5,252 nucleotides of DNA, from the NCBI GenBank assembly GCA_027364495.1, contig DAHXPE010000036.1, positions 1-5,252 of the forward strand. The letters run 5' to 3'. The notes below the pieces were generated by a model. It ran no database searches. It was given only the letters and a program-made list of their open reading frames with translations, and had not been told where the DNA came from. This document shows positions 3,727 to 5,252 of this stretch, piece after piece. Origin of the DNA: Candidatus Heimdallarchaeota archaeon. GTDB taxonomy: Archaea; Asgardarchaeota; Heimdallarchaeia; Hodarchaeales; LC-3. Both the position numbers and the translations under genes were made by a program. Position 1 is the stretch's first letter, and each line of letters opens with the position of its first letter.

Positions 3727-5252
3727 TATGACTGGAATTTTACATTGTTCCTGGTATGCAGTTGGCAAGAATTCACCTGGATTGCTTATATGGATAGAAA
3801 CTCTTCCAGAGTTTGATTTAGACGAAAAAGTTTCTAATCAAGAAAATTTTGATAAAAAAAAATTCCATAAACATCCTTTCCAGGCTTCTGGTGAACAAAT
3901 AATGGAATTCCTCATTCAGTTATTTGATCAAGATGATCCTGAATCTTCTCTTAAAAAAAATATGACATTAAGTGAACTTGAGGTAGTTTTGCCAAGTACC
4001 AGGTTTTTTCCCTATCCTTCCCTAAATATGTTGAATTTAATCAATTTAGAAAGGGAAGAGCCATTAGATCTTGAATTTACTCAAATTAAATTTACAAAAT
4101 GGATTGTTTCATGTTGCATCATATCACCTGAAATTTTGTTTAGTCTGTTTGATAATTTTGTACTTTATTCATCAAATTCGTCTTCGACAGTTGTTTTTGG
4201 TGATGATATTAGATATGTATTTTCAGTTGAATCTTTTTTTGAAAAATTGTATGCTGCTCAGAGCTTTCTTCCTTCCGTAGACCATTCTAATCGATTTTAC
4301 CAAAGTTCACTCATGGCTTTACCAACAGCTATGAATAATAATGAATCATTAAATGAATGGAATTTTCTGGTCCAAAAAATACCTACAATGTGGATAGCTT
4401 TCAACGATGGCTTACAGGACATTAAAAATGATTCAAAAGAAGTTTATTTACTTAAAAACTTTCTGGAACAACTTTTAAATGTCAAAATAAGAGAAAAGTT
4501 GCAAAAAAAATCTAAGATTATTTCAAAATTATCTCAAACTAATAAGAAATCTGCTGCACTAAAAAATAAATTTATTTCATCCTGGATTAATTCTTTTATT
4601 TCTTCTTCTAAAATTCCAGAAGAACTAAATCAGGTTTCTAATGATATTTATGATTTCATGAATCAATCAAGTAATAAATTCGATTTCTATCAGCTTCAAA
4701 CTACCAAAATGTGCTTTAAATTAGAACCACCATCTGAGAACTTAAGTTCTTGGAAATTAAGCTATTTACTTCAGTCAGTCAATGACCCATCGCTACTTAT
4801 TCCAGCAGGAGATATTTGGAAAACCAAAGATTCAACATTAAACTATTTAAACAAAAAATTTGAAAACCCACAAGAATTTCTTCTTCTTAGCTTAGGAAAG
4901 GCTTCCAAAGTTTATACACTAATAAAAGATTCTTTGAAAGAGAAAATACCAGAATGCTCTATATTGACTACGAATCAAGCTTATGATTTTCTTAATACCA
5001 AGGCATTACTTCTTAAATCACTTGGTTTTGGAGTAATAGTCCCATTTAATAGTAAAACTGAGCATTCTATTTATCATCCAAGTGTTAAGATTTCAATAAC
5101 GACAACCAGTCAACATTTCTTGAATTCTAACGATTTATTAAATTTTAAATGGAACATAGCAATTGGTGATGATCTGTTAACACCAGATGAAATATCACTA
5201 TTAGCCAAATTAAAAGAACCACTAATTTTCCATAAAGGTAAATGGATTGAGT
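3719..5252 (+). CDS. SNF2-family helicase, N-terminal part with DUF3670-type region (runs off the window)
   Basis: The 511 visible codons match the N-terminal half of the bacterial and archaeal SNF2 helicases that carry a DUF3670 (SNF2-associated) region before the ATPase core. Landmarks in order are LHCSWYAVG and LLIWIE near the start, HPF at about residue 50, LPSTRFFPYPS (91-101), FGDDIRYVFSVESFFEKL (about 161-178), CFKLEPP (332-338), NDPSLLIPAGDIW (355-367), LGFGVIVPF (435-443) and GKWIE at the edge. In this family the strand ending GxWxE leads into the helicase with Walker A and DExx motifs, which must lie to the right. Full members have about 1,000 residues, so half is visible. SNF2 proteins are ATP-driven double-stranded DNA translocases; the N-terminal region's role is not established. 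Start choice is ATG 3719 or ATG 3728, after an in-frame TGA at 3701; no ribosome binding site is seen. A lysine-rich helical stretch lies at about 250-285. Confidence 0.88.
   Translation, partial: MKIMTGILHCSWYAVGKNSPGLLIWIETLPEFDLDEKVSNQENFDKKKFHKHPFQASGEQIMEFLIQLFDQDDPESSLKKNMTLSELEVVLPSTRFFPYPSLNMLNLINLEREEPLDLEFTQIKFTKWIVSCCIISPEILFSLFDNFVLYSSNSSSTVVFGDDIRYVFSVESFFEKLYAAQSFLPSVDHSNRFYQSSLMALPTAMNNNESLNEWNFLVQKIPTMWIAFNDGLQDIKNDSKEVYLLKNFLEQLLNVKIREKLQKKSKIISKLSQTNKKSAALKNKFISSWINSFISSSKIPEELNQVSNDIYDFMNQSSNKFDFYQLQTTKMCFKLEPPSENLSSWKLSYLLQSVNDPSLLIPAGDIWKTKDSTLNYLNKKFENPQEFLLLSLGKASKVYTLIKDSLKEKIPECSILTTNQAYDFLNTKALLLKSLGFGVIVPFNSKTEHSIYHPSVKISITTTSQHFLNSNDLLNFKWNIAIGDDLLTPDEISLLAKLKEPLIFHKGKWIE

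Noticed and set aside
4071..4280. Plus-strand 69-codon frame inside the helicase gene
   Set aside because: It is out of frame within the SNF2 N-terminal coding region, which stays open throughout and carries family landmarks on both sides.

Overview
The window is AT-rich (about 30% GC by eye) and loosely packed. It looks most like chromosome from a low-GC archaeon, and an uncultivated lineage such as an Asgard group would fit. The signs are TATA-type AT boxes just upstream of starts, weak or absent Shine-Dalgarno sequences, long T-runs without hairpins right after stop codons, and a SNF2 helicase of the type found in archaea and bacteria. No rRNA, tRNA or other taxonomic marker is present, so this placement is inference and a low-GC bacterium is not excluded.

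Left part (1-1121). The first 138 bases are an exact reverse complement of 353-490, so the sequence folds back on itself at the window edge. Two plus-strand reading frames for unrecognised membrane proteins follow. The first (to 510) has one transmembrane segment and an untrustworthy 5' end, because the fold-back overwrites its upstream region. The second (552-1025) has about four transmembrane helices, and protein-like sequence continues in frame for 31 codons beyond its TAA, to 1118.

Middle (1122-2212). This holds a 47-residue micro-protein (1270-1413) with a CxH...CxxC zinc-site pattern, followed by a T8 tract. About 800 bases without a convincing intact gene come next. They contain two similar 8-bp hairpins (1635-1658 and 1705-1727), a stretch that may be a decayed gene (about 1771-2093), and the promoter region of the next gene.

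Right part (2213-5252). A complete 12-helix major facilitator superfamily exporter-type transporter (2213-3466) has a TATA-like element upstream and ends in a T10 tract. A 252-base spacer with short direct repeats follows. The last gene starts at about 3719 and runs off the right edge. Its 511 visible residues are the N-terminal part of a SNF2-family helicase, including the SNF2-associated DUF3670-type region that normally sits just before the ATPase core. The core itself lies outside the window.

All supported genes are on the plus strand, but the T-tracts and spacers suggest separate transcription units, possibly except the two left-hand membrane genes. No shared pathway is evident. No complete novel system can be demonstrated here. 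The best leads are the terminal inverted repeat, the zinc micro-protein, the paired hairpins, and the repeats in front of the helicase gene.
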